A stretch of 64,000 nucleotides of DNA, from positions 124,001 through 188,000 of the forward strand of contig NZ_JAGGJV010000010.1 in assembly GCF_017873135.1 (NCBI RefSeq), given 5' to 3'. The notes under the pieces were generated by a model, which was not told where the DNA came from, searched no databases, and worked only from the letters and a program-made list of their open reading frames with translations. Shown piece by piece: positions 36,527 through 47,716 of this stretch. The translations under genes were made by a program, and so were the position numbers. Source of the DNA: Rhizobium herbae (GTDB taxonomy: Bacteria; Pseudomonadota; Alphaproteobacteria; Rhizobiales; Rhizobiaceae). Within the stretch, counting starts at the first letter, position 1. Every line of letters starts with the position of its first letter.

Positions 36527-36698
36527 ACGCGAAAAACTCTGATCCCGTTCGAATGATTATAGTTTCTTCGTTCGTGGTGGCTTGCCGCCGCGGCTATATC
36601 CGCGCCAACTTTACCAGCCGAAGGTCATGGACACGCCAATTTCCGTGCGATAGTCTCCCTGCGATGAAGCCGGGTTTCCACCCGGAGGCGATCTCTGC

Positions 36699-38635
<1,937 letters not shown>

Positions 38636-38639
<4 letters not shown>

Positions 38640-40537
38640 TCACCCGGCGCATGACCCTTGGGTTGCTTGCCTCCGCTCTCGTGCCCGGCGTCGCCCGAGC
38701 GGCCCCGGAGCCGCCATTCCTGCGGCCTTATCTGCGGGCTCAGGCCCTGCCTGATCTGCCTGATCGCCTGCCGAAAAACCCGCGGCGCGTCAATCTGGCC
38801 GCCATGGGCCGGCAGCCCGGAAAGTACGGCGGCACTGTCCGCATGCTGATTGGCAGCCAGAAGGACATCCGGATGATGACGATCAACGGCTATGCCCGTC
38901 TGGTCGGCTATACCGAGGACCTGCAGTTCCAGCCCGATATCCTGGAAAGTTTCGACGTTCAGGAAGGCCGGATTTTTACCTTCAAGATCCGTGACGGTCA
39001 CCGCTGGTCGAACGGCAGCTACCTGACCTCCGAGGACTTTCGCTATACCTGGGAAGACGTGATCCTCAACAAGGATTTGCGCAAGGGCGGCATCCAGCGC
39101 GAGCTTCTCGCCGATGGTGAAGGGCCGACATTCGAGATCATCGACAAACTGACTGTCCGCTACACCTGGAAAACGCCCAATCCGGACTTCCTGCCGGGCC
39201 TTGCCGCCGCCTCGCCGGTCGTCATCCTGATGCCGTCGGCCTATATGCGGCACTTCCACAAGAAGTATCAGGACGATTTCCGCCTGTCGGCGTTGATGAA
39301 ACAGTACCGGGTCAAGAAGTGGGCCGATCTGCACATCAAAATGTCGCGCCAGTACCGTCCTGAAAATCCCGACCTGCCATCGCTGGACCCGTGGATTCCG
39401 CGCACGGCGCCGCCGGCCGAGCAGTTCGTGTTCGAGCGCAATCCGTTCTTTCACCGGATCGACGAAAACGGCCTGCAGCTGCCTTACATCGATCGCTGGC
39501 TGCTCAATATCAGCTCGTCGGAAATCATCGCGGCCAAGACCGGGGCGGGTGAAACCGACCTACAGTCCACCGGCGTCGATTTTTCCGACTACGCGTTCTT
39601 CAAGGATGCGGAAAAACGCTATCCCGTGAAGGTCAATCTCTGGAAAAGGACTCAAGGCTCTCGCCTCGCCCTTTTGCCGAATCTCAATTGCAGCGACAAG
39701 GTGTGGCGCGACCTGTTCTGGGACGTGCGGGTCCGGCGCGCCCTGTCGCTGGCGATCGACCGGCACGAAATCAACATGGTCAGCTTCTACGGGCTTGCGA
39801 AGGAAAGCGCGGACACAATCCTGCAGGAAAGCCCACTGTTCAAGCCGGAATATGCGGCCGCATGGGCAAGCCACGATCCCGATCAGGCCAACAGGCTACT
39901 CGACGAGGTCGGCCTGACGCAACGCAACAGCGACGGCATACGGCTGCTACCCGACGGGCGGGAAGCCCAGATCGTCGTCGAGACCGCTGGTGAGAGTACG
40001 CTCGAGACCGACGTGCTGGAACTCATCAAGGACCATTGGGCGAAAGTCGGCTTCGCGCTTTTTATCAAGACCTCGCAACGGGACGTTTTCAGCAGCCGGA
40101 CGATGAGTGGCGAGATCATGATGTCCATGTGGTCAGGCATCGAAAATGGCGTGCCCACAGCCGATATGAACCCGGGCGATCTTGCGCCGAGCAGAGACGA
40201 CCAGTTTCAATGGCCCTCTTGGGGCATGTACTATCTCTCCATCGAGCAAAACGGAACTGCGCCGGAATTGCCGGAAGCGGTCAAGCTGATCGATCTGGTG
40301 AAGCAATGGCGAAAGACGGACAACACCGGAGAACGGACACGCATCTGGCACGAAATGCTGGAAATCTATACGCAGAACGTCTTTTCGATCGGCATCGTCA
40401 ATGCGACTCTGCAGCCGGTCATGCATTCCGCCTATATCCGCAATATTCCCGAAAAGGGCCTCTACGGCTTCGACCCGACCTGTTATCTCGGGGTCTATAT
40501 GCCAGACACGTTCTGGTACAGCGAAGAGGTTAGCTGA
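38636..40537 (+). CDS. Family 5 solute-binding protein of the Opp/Dpp-type importer
   Basis: A 633-residue extracellular binding protein of family 5. Residues 1-22 hold a signal with adjacent arginines (MITRRMTLGLLASALVPG) and a cleavage site after ARA, so Tat or Sec export to the periplasm. The family block appears as FTFKIRDGHRWSNGSYLTSE near residue 117, and VRRALSLAIDRHEINMVSF near 365. It starts in the ATPase stop (ATGA) and is followed after 2 bp by the first permease. Proteins of this type bind peptides, opines or oligosaccharides. In S. meliloti an alpha-galactoside importer (Agp) uses this fold. The glycan neighbours make an oligosaccharide attractive, but this is inference. Confidence 0.9.
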
Positions 40538-40539
40538 CC

Positions 40540-41538
40540 ATGGTGCGTTACATTTTCTGGCGTATCCTGGCAATGATCCCGACCCTCGTCATCATTTCCG
40601 CGCTGGTTTTCACGATCATCGAACTGCCACCTGGAGATTACTTCGAGAGCTACATTGCCGAACTTCGCGCCCAGGGCGAAGCTGTGGACACCGCTGAGAT
40701 TGACGCGTTGCGCAAGGAGTACGGCTTCGATCAGCCGCCGGTGATCAGGTATTTCCATTGGGCCGCTGGCCTGGTGCAGGGCGACTATGGCTATTCGTTC
40801 GAATATCAGCTGCCGGTCAACGAGGTGGTCGGTGACCGTCTCTGGCTGACGGTACTGGTTTCCTTCGTCACCATCCTGTTCACATGGCTGATCGCCTTCC
40901 CGATCGGCATCTATTCCGCCACCCATCAATACAGCTGGGGCGACTATGGCCTGACGTTTGTCGGCCTGATCGGCATCGCCATTCCGAACTTCATGTTTGC
41001 GCTGATCCTGATGTATTTCGCCAATATCTGGTTCGGCACCTCGATCGGCCATCTGATGGACCAGAAATACCTGGCCGAACCGATGAGCTGGGAGAAGGCG
41101 AAATCCATTCTTGAACACCTGTGGATTCCCGTGCTGATCGTCGGCACCGCCGGTACCGCAGGCATGATACGCCGTCTGCGCGCCAATCTGTTGGACGAGC
41201 TGCAGAAACAATATGTCGTGACCGCTCGCGCCAAGGGCTTGCATCCGTTCCGCGCCCTGGTCAAATATCCCCTACGCATGGCGCTCAACTTTTTCATCTC
41301 GGATATCGGTTCGATCCTGCCGGCGATCATTTCAGGGGCGGAGATCACTGCCATCGTGCTGTCTCTCGAAACAACAGGCCCGATGCTGATAAAAGCGTTG
41401 CAAAGTCAGGATATGTATCTTGCCGGTTCGTTCCTGATGTTCCTGGCATTCCTCACCGTGATCGGCGTGCTGATATCGGACATCGCACTCGCATTCCTCG
41501 ACCCGCGCATCAGACTGCAAGGCGGTAGCACCAAGTGA
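40540..41538 (+). CDS. Opp/Dpp-type ABC permease, DppB-like
   Basis: A 332-residue inner-membrane permease. The first membrane segment is MIPTLVIISALVFTIIELPP (residues 9-28) with the typical PPGDY after it; about five further segments follow. The coupling loop is DELQKQYVVTARAKGL near residue 222, the TARAKG motif of this family. An insertion near 170-185 (YLAEPMSWEKAKSILEHLW) is longer than in E. coli DppB. It ends in the GTGA overlap with the second permease. It belongs to the four-gene importer operon that starts at 36699. Confidence 0.92.
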   Translation: MVRYIFWRILAMIPTLVIISALVFTIIELPPGDYFESYIAELRAQGEAVDTAEIDALRKEYGFDQPPVIRYFHWAAGLVQGDYGYSFEYQLPVNEVVGDRLWLTVLVSFVTILFTWLIAFPIGIYSATHQYSWGDYGLTFVGLIGIAIPNFMFALILMYFANIWFGTSIGHLMDQKYLAEPMSWEKAKSILEHLWIPVLIVGTAGTAGMIRRLRANLLDELQKQYVVTARAKGLHPFRALVKYPLRMALNFFISDIGSILPAIISGAEITAIVLSLETTGPMLIKALQSQDMYLAGSFLMFLAFLTVIGVLISDIALAFLDPRIRLQGGSTK

Positions 41539-42710
41539 CTGTGTCCCTACCTGAATCCGGCGCACCGCTGGCGCATTATGTCTCGACGGCGGCGTTCGAT
41601 CCCCATTCCATCGATGTGATGTCCGAGGAACAATCGCGAGTCTACCAGGCATCGCAGCTGCGGCTGATGTGGTGGAAGTTCAAGAAACACCGGTTGGCGC
41701 TGTACTCGCTTTATTTTCTCACCTTTCTCTACGCGACCATCGCCATCGTCGAGTTTCTGGCGCCGTACAATCTGCACACCCGCAACGTCGACTTCATCCA
41801 TTCGCCGCCGCAGCGCGTCCATCTGTTTCATGACGGCAAGTTCGTCGGACCGTTCGTCTATGGCCGCACGATGACGCTCGACATGGACACGCTGCGCCGG
41901 ATCTACACGGACAAACCGGACCGGGTTGAGCCGATTCGCTTCTTCTGCCGGGGCGACGGTTACAGGTTCTGGGGTCTCGTACAGACCAATGTCCATCTGG
42001 TCTGCCCGGCCAAGGACGGGCAACTCTTCCTGCTGGGAAGCGATCGCCTCGGTCGCGACGTGTTGTCGCGTATCCTCTACGGAGCCCGGATATCGTTGAC
42101 CATCGGCCTGCTCGGCATCACCATGAGCTTCGTGCTGGGTATCACCATCGGTGGTCTGGCCGGCTACCACGGCGGTGTCTTCGATCTGATCGTCCAGCGC
42201 ATCATCGAGGTTTTACAATCCATACCGAGCATACCGCTCTGGATGGCGCTGGCAGCGATCATGCCGGTGACATGGAGCCCGATCCTGATCTATCTCGGCA
42301 TCACCGCCATTCTCGGCCTGCTCGACTGGACGGGGCTGGCGCGTGCCGTGCGCTCCAAGCTGCTGGCCCTGCGTGAAGAGGACTACGTGCTGGCGGCACA
42401 GCTGATGGGCGCCGGCTCCAGCCGCATCATCGGCCGCCATCTTGTCCCCGGCTTCATGTCCCACCTGATCGCGACGGCCACGCTCGCAATCCCGGGCATG
42501 ATCCTCGGCGAGACGGCATTGAGCTTCCTCGGTCTCGGTCTCCGTCCGCCAATCACCAGCTGGGGCATTCTCCTGACGGAAGCCCGCAGCGTCAGCGTCA
42601 TTGCTTTTTATCCCTGGCTGCTGTTTCCAACCATTCCGGTCATCCTCGTGATTCTGGCGTTCAATTTCCTGGGCGACGGTCTTCGCGATGCTGCCGATCC
42701 GTATAAGTGA
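41535..42710 (+). CDS. Opp/Dpp-type ABC permease, DppC-like
   Basis: A 391-residue inner-membrane permease starting with GTG in the previous stop codon. It is longer than usual DppC (about 300) because of an N-terminal tail of 45 residues and a periplasmic insert of about 90 residues (NLHTRNVDFIHSPPQRVHLF onward) between the first and second membrane segments. The block LLGSDRLGRDVLSRILYGAR near 170 and the coupling loop REEDYVLAAQLMGAGSSRII near 280 identify the family. Permeases with this insert occur in rhizobial oligosaccharide and opine importers, as I recall. The next gene, a glycosyltransferase, follows after 72 bp on the same strand. Confidence 0.92.
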   Translation: MTVSLPESGAPLAHYVSTAAFDPHSIDVMSEEQSRVYQASQLRLMWWKFKKHRLALYSLYFLTFLYATIAIVEFLAPYNLHTRNVDFIHSPPQRVHLFHDGKFVGPFVYGRTMTLDMDTLRRIYTDKPDRVEPIRFFCRGDGYRFWGLVQTNVHLVCPAKDGQLFLLGSDRLGRDVLSRILYGARISLTIGLLGITMSFVLGITIGGLAGYHGGVFDLIVQRIIEVLQSIPSIPLWMALAAIMPVTWSPILIYLGITAILGLLDWTGLARAVRSKLLALREEDYVLAAQLMGAGSSRIIGRHLVPGFMSHLIATATLAIPGMILGETALSFLGLGLRPPITSWGILLTEARSVSVIAFYPWLLFPTIPVILVILAFNFLGDGLRDAADPYK

Positions 42711-42782
42711 AGTGGATACTGATATGCTAAGGACACTCCGCAAGGAGATCGGCAGCGCCAGGGGAGACAAGAGGCTCCGCTC

Positions 42783-43991
42783 ATGACGCGCCGGATCGAG
42801 GATGCCCGTATCCTGATGTACAGCCACGACACCTTCGGCCTTGGTCATCTCCGCCGTTGCCGGACCATCGCGCATTCGCTGGTGGAGGATTATCGCGGCG
42901 TCAACATCCTGATCATTTCGGGTGCTACGATCGCGGGGGCCTTCGACTACCGGGCGCGCGTCGATTTCGTGAAGATCCCCAGCGTCATCAAGCTGCGCAA
43001 CGGCGAATACACCTCGATGGACAGGCATATCGACCTGCACGAGACGCTGAAGATGCGCAAGTCGATCATCCGCCATACGGCCGAGACTTTCCAGCCGGAC
43101 ATCTTCATCGTCGACAAGGAGCCGATGGGCCTGCATGGCGAAGTCGAGGACACGCTGGCCTATCTGAAAAAGCAGGGAACGACCCTGGTTCTCGGCCTGC
43201 GCGAGGTCATGGACGCGCCGCATCTGCTCGACGCCGAGTGGAAGCGCAACGACGTGATGCGCAAGATCGGCCAGTTTTACGACAGTGTCTGGGTCTACGG
43301 CCCACCGGATTTCTACGACCCGCTGATCGGCCTGGACGTTCCCCCGTCTGTGCGCGCAAAAATGGACTTTGTCGGCTTCCTGCAAAGAAGCGTCTCGCAA
43401 GATGTGGAATCCGAGCACAAGCCAAAGGGCGACTACATCCTGGTGACCACCGGCGGCGGCGGCGACGGCTCCGACCTGATCCACGACGTCATCGACGCCT
43501 ATCAGGAAGATCCGACGCTCACGCACAAGGCGCTGATCGTGCTTGGCCCCTATATGCCGGCGAAGCAGCGCCACAAGCTGATCATGAAATGCGCCAAGAT
43601 CCCGTATGTCGAGGTCATCGAATTCGACAACAGGATGGAGGAACTGATCGCCGGCGCCAAGGGCGTTGTCGCCATGGGCGGCTACAACACCTATTGCGAA
43701 ATTCTCTCCTTCGACAAGCCGGCACTGATCGTGCCCCGGGTCATGCCGCGCGAAGAGCAGCTGATCCGGGCAAGCCGCGCCGCCGAGCTTGGCCTGATCG
43801 ACATGCTTCTGCCCGAGGAAGCCGCCGACCCCATGCGCTTCGCTGCTGCTCTCAAGGCCCTGCCGAATCGCAACCCGCCATCGAAAAGCGCCAAAGGCAT
43901 GACACTCGAAGGCCTTGCGAACATATCGCAGATCGTTGGGGAATGGCTCGGCCGCCGCGACCGCGAGCACCTGACGGTCGTGAAAGGGTGA
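42783..43991 (+). CDS. Glycosyltransferase, MurG-like fold (first of two paralogues)
   Basis: A 402-residue GT-B-fold protein. The N-terminal domain opens LMYSHDTFGLGHLRRCRTIA, a glycine-rich acceptor-side loop as in MurG-like and UDP-sugar transferases. The donor-side domain has ILVTTGGGGDGSDLIHDV near 222 and GVVAMGGYNTYCEILSFDKP near 298, the latter being the C-terminal sugar-nucleotide motif. No membrane segment. The ATG at 42783 has GAGG 8 nt upstream. It resembles the gene at 45243 in layout, and a GT4 enzyme lies between the two. It likely adds a sugar to a surface glycan or lipid-linked intermediate. Donor and acceptor are unknown. Confidence 0.82.
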   Translation: MTRRIEDARILMYSHDTFGLGHLRRCRTIAHSLVEDYRGVNILIISGATIAGAFDYRARVDFVKIPSVIKLRNGEYTSMDRHIDLHETLKMRKSIIRHTAETFQPDIFIVDKEPMGLHGEVEDTLAYLKKQGTTLVLGLREVMDAPHLLDAEWKRNDVMRKIGQFYDSVWVYGPPDFYDPLIGLDVPPSVRAKMDFVGFLQRSVSQDVESEHKPKGDYILVTTGGGGDGSDLIHDVIDAYQEDPTLTHKALIVLGPYMPAKQRHKLIMKCAKIPYVEVIEFDNRMEELIAGAKGVVAMGGYNTYCEILSFDKPALIVPRVMPREEQLIRASRAAELGLIDMLLPEEAADPMRFAAALKALPNRNPPSKSAKGMTLEGLANISQIVGEWLGRRDREHLTVVKG

Positions 43992-43998
43992 CGACACG

Positions 43999-45246
43999 TT
44001 GACTGAACGCCGCAAGATCGTCGTGGTGCTGAAGGGATATCCGCGCCTGTCGGAAACCTTCATCGCCCAGGAACTGCTCGGACTGGAAAGGGCCGGTTTC
44101 GAACTCGCGCTTGTGGCGCTGCGCCACCCGACGGACAAGAAGCGCCATCCTGTTCACGACGAAATCCGCGCTCCGGTTCACTATCTGCCGGAATATCTGC
44201 ACGAGGAACGTCTCAGGGGCTTGCGTGCGCTTGCCTTCTGCCTGCCGAAGCCTGGATTCTGGCGCGGTCTGCTCTCGCTCGCTTCGGATTTCTGGCGCGA
44301 TCGGACGCGCAACCGGCTTCGCCGTTTCGGCCAGGCAATGGTGCTCTGCGCCGAGTGGCCGAAGGGTGGCGAGTGGCTGCACGCACATTTCATCCACACG
44401 CCCGCCTCCGTCGCCCGCTACGCCAGCATGATAAGGGGTACGCCCTGGACCTGTTCGGCCCATGCCAAGGACATCTGGACATCGCCCGAATGGGAGCTTG
44501 CCGGCAAACTTGCCAGCACCCGCTGGACGGTGACCTGCACGCAGACGGGATTTGAGCAGTTGCGCCATCTTGCCGGCGGCAAGCCGCATGTGCATCTGAG
44601 TTATCACGGCCTCGACCTCACCCGTTTCGGCACATTTGACGACATCCGCCCATCCCATGACGGATCGCGGCCGGAAGCTCCCGTGACGATCGTCAGCGTT
44701 GGCCGCGCCGTAGAGAAGAAGGGGTTCGATATCCTGCTGCGCGCGCTCAGCCTGCTGCCTGCGGATATCAACTGGAAATTCGAACATATCGGCGGCGGCG
44801 AACTGCTGAAAAAGCTTCAGGCGCTGGCGTCCGAGCTTGGCATTGCCGAAAAAGTCACCTGGCATGGCGCGCTGTCGCAAACGGAGGTGCTGGGGCATTA
44901 TCGCAACGCCGATATTTTCGCCCTTGCCTGCCGCATCACCGCCGATGGCGATCGGGATGGATTGCCGAACGTGCTTGTCGAGGCGTCGAGCCAGTCCCTG
45001 GTCTGCGTATCGACGAACATCTCCGGCGTGCCCGAACTCCTTGTCGATGGCGAAAACGGCTTTGTCGTCCCGCCGGAGAACGCCCAAGCGCTGGCCGGGG
45101 CCTTGGAAAAGGCCATCCGCGATCCAGCCCTGCGACAGCGGCTGGGAGAAGCGGCGGAACAAACGGTGCGCCGCGAATTCGACCATGAAACCAGCATCCG
45201 CCAGCTGAAAAACCTGTTCGAGACGGAATGGCAGGTTTCGCAATGA
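43999..45246 (+). CDS. Glycosyltransferase family 4 (TTG start)
   Basis: A 415-residue retaining GT-B glycosyltransferase. It begins VVVLKGYPRLSETFIAQELL, the WcaL/AmsK-like N-terminus of exopolysaccharide enzymes. The donor domain contains VSVGRAVEKKGFDILLRAL near 232 and DGLPNVLVEASSQSLVCVST near 318 with the E-x7-E nucleotide-sugar motif. The only plausible start is a TTG at 43999, with AGGGTG about 10 nt upstream. It ends in an ATGA overlap with the following glycosyltransferase. It should build a repeating-unit glycan on the cytoplasmic side of the membrane. Confidence 0.9.
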   Translation: MTERRKIVVVLKGYPRLSETFIAQELLGLERAGFELALVALRHPTDKKRHPVHDEIRAPVHYLPEYLHEERLRGLRALAFCLPKPGFWRGLLSLASDFWRDRTRNRLRRFGQAMVLCAEWPKGGEWLHAHFIHTPASVARYASMIRGTPWTCSAHAKDIWTSPEWELAGKLASTRWTVTCTQTGFEQLRHLAGGKPHVHLSYHGLDLTRFGTFDDIRPSHDGSRPEAPVTIVSVGRAVEKKGFDILLRALSLLPADINWKFEHIGGGELLKKLQALASELGIAEKVTWHGALSQTEVLGHYRNADIFALACRITADGDRDGLPNVLVEASSQSLVCVSTNISGVPELLVDGENGFVVPPENAQALAGALEKAIRDPALRQRLGEAAEQTVRREFDHETSIRQLKNLFETEWQVSQ

Positions 45247-46385
45247 CCGAGGTTCAAACGGCGCCCCGCGCGTTTTTCTACGTCCAGCACTTGCTCGGCA
45301 TCGGACACCTCGCCCGCGCCAGCCGCATTGCCCGGGCTCTGGCCGAGGATGGTTTCGACGTCACGGTGGTCACCGGCGGCACGCCGGTCACAGGCTTTCC
45401 CGGACCGCTCGTACATCACGTCGCCTTGCCGCCGATCACGGCAGGGGATGCCGGCTTTTCCGGACTGGCCGATATCGACGGCAATCCGGTCGACGATGCC
45501 TTCAAGGATAATCGCCGGGATCGGCTGCTGACGGCTTTCCGGCAAAGCCAGCCCGATATCGTCATCATCGAGGCCTTCCCCTTCGGCCGCAGGCAGGTCC
45601 GTTTCGAACTGCTCCCCCTGCTCGATGCGATCGCCACGACGGATCCGAAGCCCTTGGTCGTCACCTCGCTGCGCGATATCCTGCAGGAGCGCTCCAAGCC
45701 CGGCCGCGACGAAGAAACCGTTGCAACGGTGAAGCAGTATTTCGACCGCGTCCTGGTCCATGGCGATCCGGCTTTCGCCCGGCTTGAAGATACCTTTCCG
45801 CTGGCTGCGGACATCGCGGACAAGGTTGTCTACACGGGGCTGGTGGCCGCACCGTCGCCCGGACAGCCAACCGAGCGTTTCGACGTCATCGTCTCAGCCG
45901 GCGGCGGCGCCGTCGGCAATGCCTTGATCCGCGCGGCGCTTGAAGCCGCCAAGTCCCTCGGCGCGGCCCTGTCCTGGGCGCTGATCGCCGGCCCCAATCT
46001 GCCCCAGTCCGATTTCGACGCCATCTCGGCCGATGCGCCCTCGCATGTCAGCGTCTACCGCTTCCGTCCGGATTTCGCCAGCCTGCTGGCCGGCGCCAAA
46101 TTGTCCGTGTCACAAGCGGGCTACAACACAGTCTGCGATATTCTGCGTGCCGGCTGCCACGCCCTGCTGATCCCGTTTACCGCTGGCGGTGAAACCGAAC
46201 AGACAGTCCGGGCGGAGCGCCTGGAAAAGTTGGGACTTGCTCATGTTCTGACCGAAGATGATCTCTCGCCGGAAAGCATGACGCAGGCCATCAAAACCGC
46301 TCTCCTGGAGACCGACCGCCCGCCGCACAGCCTCGATCTCGACGGCGCGCACCGCACCGCCGAAATCCTGCGCGGGCTGCTCTGA
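45243..46385 (+). CDS. Glycosyltransferase, MurG-like fold (second paralogue)
   Basis: A 380-residue GT-B-fold protein. The opening FFYVQHLLGIGHLARASRIA parallels the start of the 42783 gene, and the donor motif VSQAGYNTVCDILRAGCHAL near 300 matches its counterpart there. The middle has FDVIVSAGGGAVGNALIRAA near 212. The ATG at 45243 overlaps the GT4 stop; an upstream in-frame start at 45228 lies inside the GT4 gene and is less likely. It ends 7 bp from the stop of a convergent methyltransferase gene. Role as for its paralogue; the pair suggests two related glycosyl transfers in one pathway. Confidence 0.82.
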   Translation: MTEVQTAPRAFFYVQHLLGIGHLARASRIARALAEDGFDVTVVTGGTPVTGFPGPLVHHVALPPITAGDAGFSGLADIDGNPVDDAFKDNRRDRLLTAFRQSQPDIVIIEAFPFGRRQVRFELLPLLDAIATTDPKPLVVTSLRDILQERSKPGRDEETVATVKQYFDRVLVHGDPAFARLEDTFPLAADIADKVVYTGLVAAPSPGQPTERFDVIVSAGGGAVGNALIRAALEAAKSLGAALSWALIAGPNLPQSDFDAISADAPSHVSVYRFRPDFASLLAGAKLSVSQAGYNTVCDILRAGCHALLIPFTAGGETEQTVRAERLEKLGLAHVLTEDDLSPESMTQAIKTALLETDRPPHSLDLDGAHRTAEILRGLL

Positions 46386-46392
46386 TAGCGCA

Positions 46393-47070
46393 TCAGACGG
46401 TGCCGATCACCATGAAGCGTGTGTATTTCTTCATCGCCAGCGAGCCGGCAAACGCTACGTGGCTGAGCGACGTCTGCTCCTGGAAGGCCTCGAGCGACGG
46501 CACGCAGTTGATGTGGGTCGGCTCGCTGAAATAATCGTTCGACTGCAGCATGACCTGCGTGCCGCGTGGCAAGAGCGAGAGCCACGCCGGAAGATCGGCG
46601 ATGTGCTCGCAGCTGGTGTTGATCACCAGATCCGCATCGCGCGCCTGGTAATCGAGCCCGTACATATCCTGCGTGACGGCCCGGAAACGCTCGCCCGCCT
46701 TGGCGTTCAGCGTTTCAGCGACCGCTGCGACATCCGGATCGATGTCGATGCTCTCGATCAGCGCGATATCGAATCGGCGGTCGTCGAAAAACATGGCCGG
46801 CAACACGCCATACCAGCCGCCAAGCAGGATGATGTGTTTAAATTTCCCGCCAAGGCTTTCAAACAGCTTTTCGCGTGCCCATATCTTGCTTCCAACCTGC
46901 TTGTGGTTGAAGGCCGTGCCCAGGTCCGCGTCAGGATATTTGGCGACAACTTTCGCAAGGCCTTCTATCAGAGAGCTTCCCGTATAGGCGGACAGACCGC
47001 GGATAATATCGAAGGCGCTCTCGTGCCAATCTGTTGTGTTTGCTTCGTTTGTTCGGGTGGTTTTCATCAT
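46393..47070 (-). CDS. Class I methyltransferase-like protein
   Basis: A 225-residue protein with a Rossmann-like SAM site: HIILLGGWYGVLPAMFF near residue 79 (GGWYG in place of the usual GxGxG), ESIDIDPDVAAVAETLN near 105 and DADLVINTSCEHIADLP near 143. The C-terminus reads SLAMKKYTRFMVIGTV. It is the only minus-strand gene in the block 35-51 kb. Its start lies 38 bp from the start of the divergent methyltransferase gene at 47109. The substrate is unknown. The unusual motif I leaves some doubt about catalysis. Confidence 0.72.
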   Translation of the reverse strand: MMKTTRTNEANTTDWHESAFDIIRGLSAYTGSSLIEGLAKVVAKYPDADLGTAFNHKQVGSKIWAREKLFESLGGKFKHIILLGGWYGVLPAMFFDDRRFDIALIESIDIDPDVAAVAETLNAKAGERFRAVTQDMYGLDYQARDADLVINTSCEHIADLPAWLSLLPRGTQVMLQSNDYFSEPTHINCVPSLEAFQEQTSLSHVAFAGSLAMKKYTRFMVIGTV

Positions 47071-47108
47071 GCGCGTGTTGTAGTCTGGACTTTTCTGGAG
47101 TGCAAGGA

Positions 47109-47708
47109 ATGCAAGTCAATCTGAAGGATGCCGCGGCCGTTTCGCCGTCCCTGGAGGCGGGAAAGGACATACCGCATCTGGCAGGACTTGGCGCAACCAT
47201 GCGGCAGGTCTTTGCCGCGCACTTCATGCGCGACTGCCCGCACATCCTGGAAATCGGTGGCCACATCCGACCCATCACGCCTTATCTCACCCACCATCCA
47301 CTGTCGGTGACCTCCGTCGACCCGAAGACCGAGGCTCACGAAGCGACCGAGCTGAACGGCGGGCAATGCCACGTGCGGCATATCCCTGCCAAGTTCCAGC
47401 AGATCGACTATCACTATCAGCCCGGCAGCTATGGCCTCGTTCTGCTCGGCTATTCGCTGAAACCGTTCGGCCGTAAGGATCCTCTCGGGGATCTGCTGTT
47501 TTCGCTGATCGACAATGCGAAAACCGTCGTTATCGAATACGCGCCCGAGCTTGAACGTGCTGCATCACAGGTGCCGCATATCGTCAGCCGCCCGTCCGTG
47601 ACGGTCCGGGGACTGTTCGATCTTCACCTGCACGACCCGGAGATCGCCGGCACGCCCTACGCCGCCCGGCGCTTCTACGTCCTCGACACCCGCTATTCGG
47701 CTAGTTGA
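47109..47708 (+). CDS. SAM methyltransferase-like protein
   Basis: A 199-residue protein with HILEIGGHIRPITPYLTHHP near residue 47, then SVTSVDPKTEAHEATE with an acidic residue, and YGLVLLGYSLKPFGRKDPLG near 110. The glycine-rich loop is reduced (EIGGHIRP), so SAM binding is likely but not certain. The ATG at 47109 has GGAG 8 nt upstream. Its stop is 8 bp before the ATG of the ABC-exporter-like gene, so the two are probably one unit. A helper role for that transporter or its glycan substrate is a guess. Confidence 0.7.
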   Translation: MQVNLKDAAAVSPSLEAGKDIPHLAGLGATMRQVFAAHFMRDCPHILEIGGHIRPITPYLTHHPLSVTSVDPKTEAHEATELNGGQCHVRHIPAKFQQIDYHYQPGSYGLVLLGYSLKPFGRKDPLGDLLFSLIDNAKTVVIEYAPELERAASQVPHIVSRPSVTVRGLFDLHLHDPEIAGTPYAARRFYVLDTRYSAS

Positions 47709-47716
47709 ATTCACCC

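Noticed and set aside
42213-44138. Minus-strand open frame of 641 codons opposite a permease and a glycosyltransferase
   Set aside because: Antisense shadow over two well-supported plus-strand genes.
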